In this document: positions 61,408 through 64,000 of the stretch, piece by piece
How positions within the stretch are numbered: position 1 is the stretch's first letter
Layout of the letters: the number at the start of each line of letters is the position of its first letter
From: JARRKC01 sp963723965
GTDB lineage: Bacteria > Acidobacteriota > UBA6911 > RPQK01 > JAPXNP01
Length of the DNA: 64,000 nucleotides
NCBI GenBank assembly: GCA_963723965.1
Contig: CAVRSV010000008.1
Coordinates: 186,001-250,000 of the forward strand
Reading direction: 5' to 3'
Made by a program: the position numbers and the translations under genes
Notes under the pieces: model-generated
Told to the model about the DNA's origin: nothing
What the model saw: the letters and a program-made list of their open reading frames with translations, nothing else
Databases searched by the model: none

Positions 61408-64000
61408 ATGCGTCGAGGAGGTTCGGTTTACTTTCGAGTCATCGTGTCGGCCGTTTGCTGGCTGGCTTTCCCGTCATTGCTGGTCGCTCAGACCTGTTCG
61501 GAATTCAGTGAGACCTTTGGCCCGCCGCCGAGTCACGACTGGGAGGGGGCCGCAGGATCGTGGAGCTACTCGAACGGCAGTCTCAAAGTGGCCGCCATCG
61601 AGAGCGGCAGCCTTGCCTATGCGGCGACCTCCTTCTCCGCCTCCGACTTCTTTCGCATGGACGTCGACGTCGACCTGAACGCACCGTCGGGGGACGGGGC
61701 GGTGGGCATCTATCCGTTCACCAGCGGAGATCTTCTCATCGGCGTGGGGGATCACACGCTCGACGGGGTCGCGGCCCTGGTATTCGCGAGCGGCAACGCC
61801 TACCTGTTGGGGTGGGACGTGAGCCAGGGGGAGTGGTTCCAGAGTGATCCGTATCCCTTCTCCGGGACGGTGAACTCGGTGGGCCTTCGCTACTCTTCGA
61901 GTGAAATCGTCCTGCGCATCAACGGGACGGATACGTCGCTCAAGGTCTCGGGTCAGTTCGACCTCGTTCCCTCGCTGCTCGACACGCTCTGGCTGTTGGG
62001 CCAGGGTGCCGCCACGACCACCGCCTCCTTTGACAACGTCTGTGTCGGTCCCGTCCAACAGTCGATCCCGACTCCCTCCGGCGATGCGGCCGCCCGGTTC
62101 ATCTTTCCCTACTACCAGGCCGTGAGCGGCAGTTTTACCGGGTTTGCCGTCTCCAACTACTCGAATCACCCGGCCCAGTTGAACTTCCGGGCCTACGGCA
62201 CCGACGGCAGCCTGCTGCCCTTTCCACAGAACCCGCGAAGTCTGACGCTGGCAGCGGGAAAGCAGTCCGCCCTGTTGGGGAACGAGATCTTCGGGGTCTC
62301 GGGTGCGACGGCCCAACAGGGGTGGGTCGAGCTCACCAGCGATTCCGAAGACCTCGGGAGCTTCTTCCAGGTGGGCGAGGCCGAGCGCCTCGACGGCTCG
62401 GTTTCCCTCACCGAAGCATCACGTCAGCTCTATTTCACACGCGTGTATGAGGGCACGCGGGCGTTTCGCGGGCAGAACGCGGCCACCTTCGTCAGCCTCG
62501 TCAACCCCAACGATTCCCCTGTCCGGCTGGAACTGTCGCTCAGGGGAACGGGCACCGACCGGACGATCCTGCGAGCACTGCCGGCCAGGGGCTGTCTGTA
62601 CGGAACGCTGGGTCAGATATTCGGGACCGCTCTGACCGTCAAGCAGGGGTTCCTCGCCGTCAACGTCACCGAAGGGGGCGGCGTGGCCGGATATGCGCTG
62701 CTGCAGACACCGCAGGCCCGAACCTGGATCGGGCTCAACGCCGTGGCGCCGAACTCTACCAGTCGACTCTATTCCGCGCAGTTGGCTTCCGTTCCGGGCC
62801 TCTTCACCAGCGTCAAACTGGTCAATACGGGGAGCCAGTCGCGCGGTGTCACCCTCTACGCCGTCAGTGAGACGGGGACAAACCTGGCTGCTCCGGTGCC
62901 GGTCACGCTGCAGGCCGGGCAGGCCTACGAACAGGATGCGGACCGGATCTTCGGATGGTCCGCCGGGGCTTCGAAGATCGGATCCCTGAGGGTCGAGGCG
63001 GACGGTCCGGACGTCGTGGGCGACGTCATTTTCGGAGATTCGTCGGCGGGTCTGAGCCTGGCGGCTGCCTTGCCCCTGCAGACCCGTCTGTTCACCGAGG
63101 GGATCTTCAGCCAGGTGGCCAATGCTCTGGGGCTCTACACGGGACTGGCATTCTACAATCCGGCTGACGCGTCCGCCCAGATCAACCTCGAGGTCTTTCG
63201 AGAAAACGGGACCCGCTCCGGTCAGAAGACGATTCCCCTGGCTTCGGGCCGTCGACTCTCCCAGCTCCTGATCGAGTATCTTCCCGAGACGACGGGGCAG
63301 GTCAAGGGATACGTGAGGGTCCAGTCATCCCAGCCGCTGGTCGCCCAGCAGCTTTTCGGGGCCGCCAATTTGCTGTCCGCAGTTCCCCCGACGATGGTGC
63401 TGCCGACGATTTCGGGACCGGGGGAAGCTACGTGCAGTTATCCGACCAGAGCGAGCAGCGCGATGCCCCGGTCGGTCTGCAGGCCGGCTCGATGGCGGAA
63501 CTGACGGAGTCCGGGGAGATGGCGGTGTCGGGAGCCGTCCGCGTGTCGGTGGGCAATCTGGAACCACTGCAGGGCGCAGGATTCTTCAAAGTGTCGATTC
63601 CGATCACGGCGACCGGATTCGACCCGGGCAGCCTGACCGGCAAGGTGAGGCTGTCGACGGGCGTGGTACTGCCCGTTGCGGGAACCTACAACGCGAGCCG
63701 GAAGACGTATGAGATCCAGGTGCCCTCTCTGGTCGACGGCTGGGTCCTGGGCGTCGTGGAGAGCGATTCGATCGCGCTGGTGCAGGTGGGAGACTCCGGT
63801 TCGATTTCAACCATGGAATCGGTGCGCCCCCAGGGCTGGCTGACGCCGGTGGACTGGGAGACCTGTCAATTCCACCCGATCCGGCACACCAATGCCGTCA
63901 CCGACGCGACGATCCGTTCGGACTACGTGCCGGACATGGAGAAGGCCTGCGAGTCCTTCTCCTGGGCGAACTTCCGTTCACCGAAGCTCTGGATCGCCTC
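61408..64000 (+). CDS. large secreted repeat protein, 3' end outside window (frameshifted)
   Basis: More than 860 residues are visible. The ATG at 61408 is followed by a signal peptide (residues 9-26, VIVSAVCWLAFPSLLVAQ). The first domain (about 28-215, FSETFGPPPSHDWEGAAGSW ... TASFDNVCV) is LamG-like. Four beta-sandwich repeats of about 100-120 residues follow, each starting like RFIFPYYQAVSGSFTGFAVSNYS and ending like SLVAQQLFG. A one-base deletion in the G run near 63419-63423 moves the frame; after it the frame is open to the window end (GSYVQLSDQSEQRDAPVGLQ ... SVRPQGWLTPVDWETCQF). The repeats are shared with the upstream LamG protein. The role is unknown but is likely extracellular. Confidence 0.72.

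Overview
The window looks like a chromosome segment of a high-GC, Gram-negative bacterium, most likely an Acidobacteriota member (inference). The clues are an Oar-like TonB-dependent receptor with an N-terminal carboxypeptidase-regulatory domain, a GWxTD-domain protein coupled to a TPR protein, a CRTAC1/ASPIC-UnbV protein, an RND pump with its adaptor, and many secreted proteins. There is no phage, integrase, transposase or CRISPR array. The only RNA gene seen is a tRNA-Glu(TTC).

Layout. 0-11 kb: end of a GH97 glycosidase gene, a short-chain dehydrogenase, a CRTAC1 protein, an eight-unit hairpin-rich repeat array, then the minus-strand TPR, GWxTD and TonB-receptor genes. Several genes here are split by single-base frameshifts. 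11-20.8 kb: acetyltransferase, ABC-2 exporter pair, HD hydrolase, VWA-like secreted protein, patatin, GT-C glycosyltransferase and a secreted coiled-coil protein. 20.8-25.9 kb: RND efflux adaptor and pump, followed by a SMUG2-type DNA glycosylase. 26-39.4 kb: many one-carbon and corrinoid-linked genes (purU, an AmmeMemoRadiSam radical SAM enzyme, an MtaA/UroD-like methyltransferase, formate-THF ligase, a MetH-reactivation-domain protein), mixed with HDOD, Lon-like, 2-hydroxyacid dehydrogenase and tRNA-Glu genes. 39.5-45.5 kb: flotillin with a coupled novel partner, a selenoprotein of the GrdB family, a secreted UshA-like protein, a lipoprotein and a Crp/Fnr regulator. 45.6-53.2 kb: M28 peptidase, LD-carboxypeptidase, iodotyrosine-deiodinase-like nitroreductase, sulfite-oxidase-like molybdoenzyme, HemW and CoA-disulfide reductase. 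53.2-58.5 kb: lepA flanked on both sides by arrays of a second repeat family. 58.5-64 kb: esterase and two large secreted proteins; the last runs off the window.

The strongest unusual signal is the minus-strand gene at 42104-42838. A single in-frame UGA (codon 161) lies in a UxxC motif, the frame continues with family-typical sequence, and a 7-bp hairpin with a GG-starting loop sits 17 nt after the UGA, as expected for a bacterial SECIS element. The second strongest signal is the pair of unrelated intergenic repeat families. They lie mainly at convergent gene ends, are built from hairpins, and one shows compensatory base changes.

The frameshifts are best explained by assembly or sequencing indels. 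Each broken gene keeps family-typical protein on both sides of the break, and two breaks lie in G homopolymers. Real decay of the TonB-receptor gene, with four breaks, cannot be excluded.
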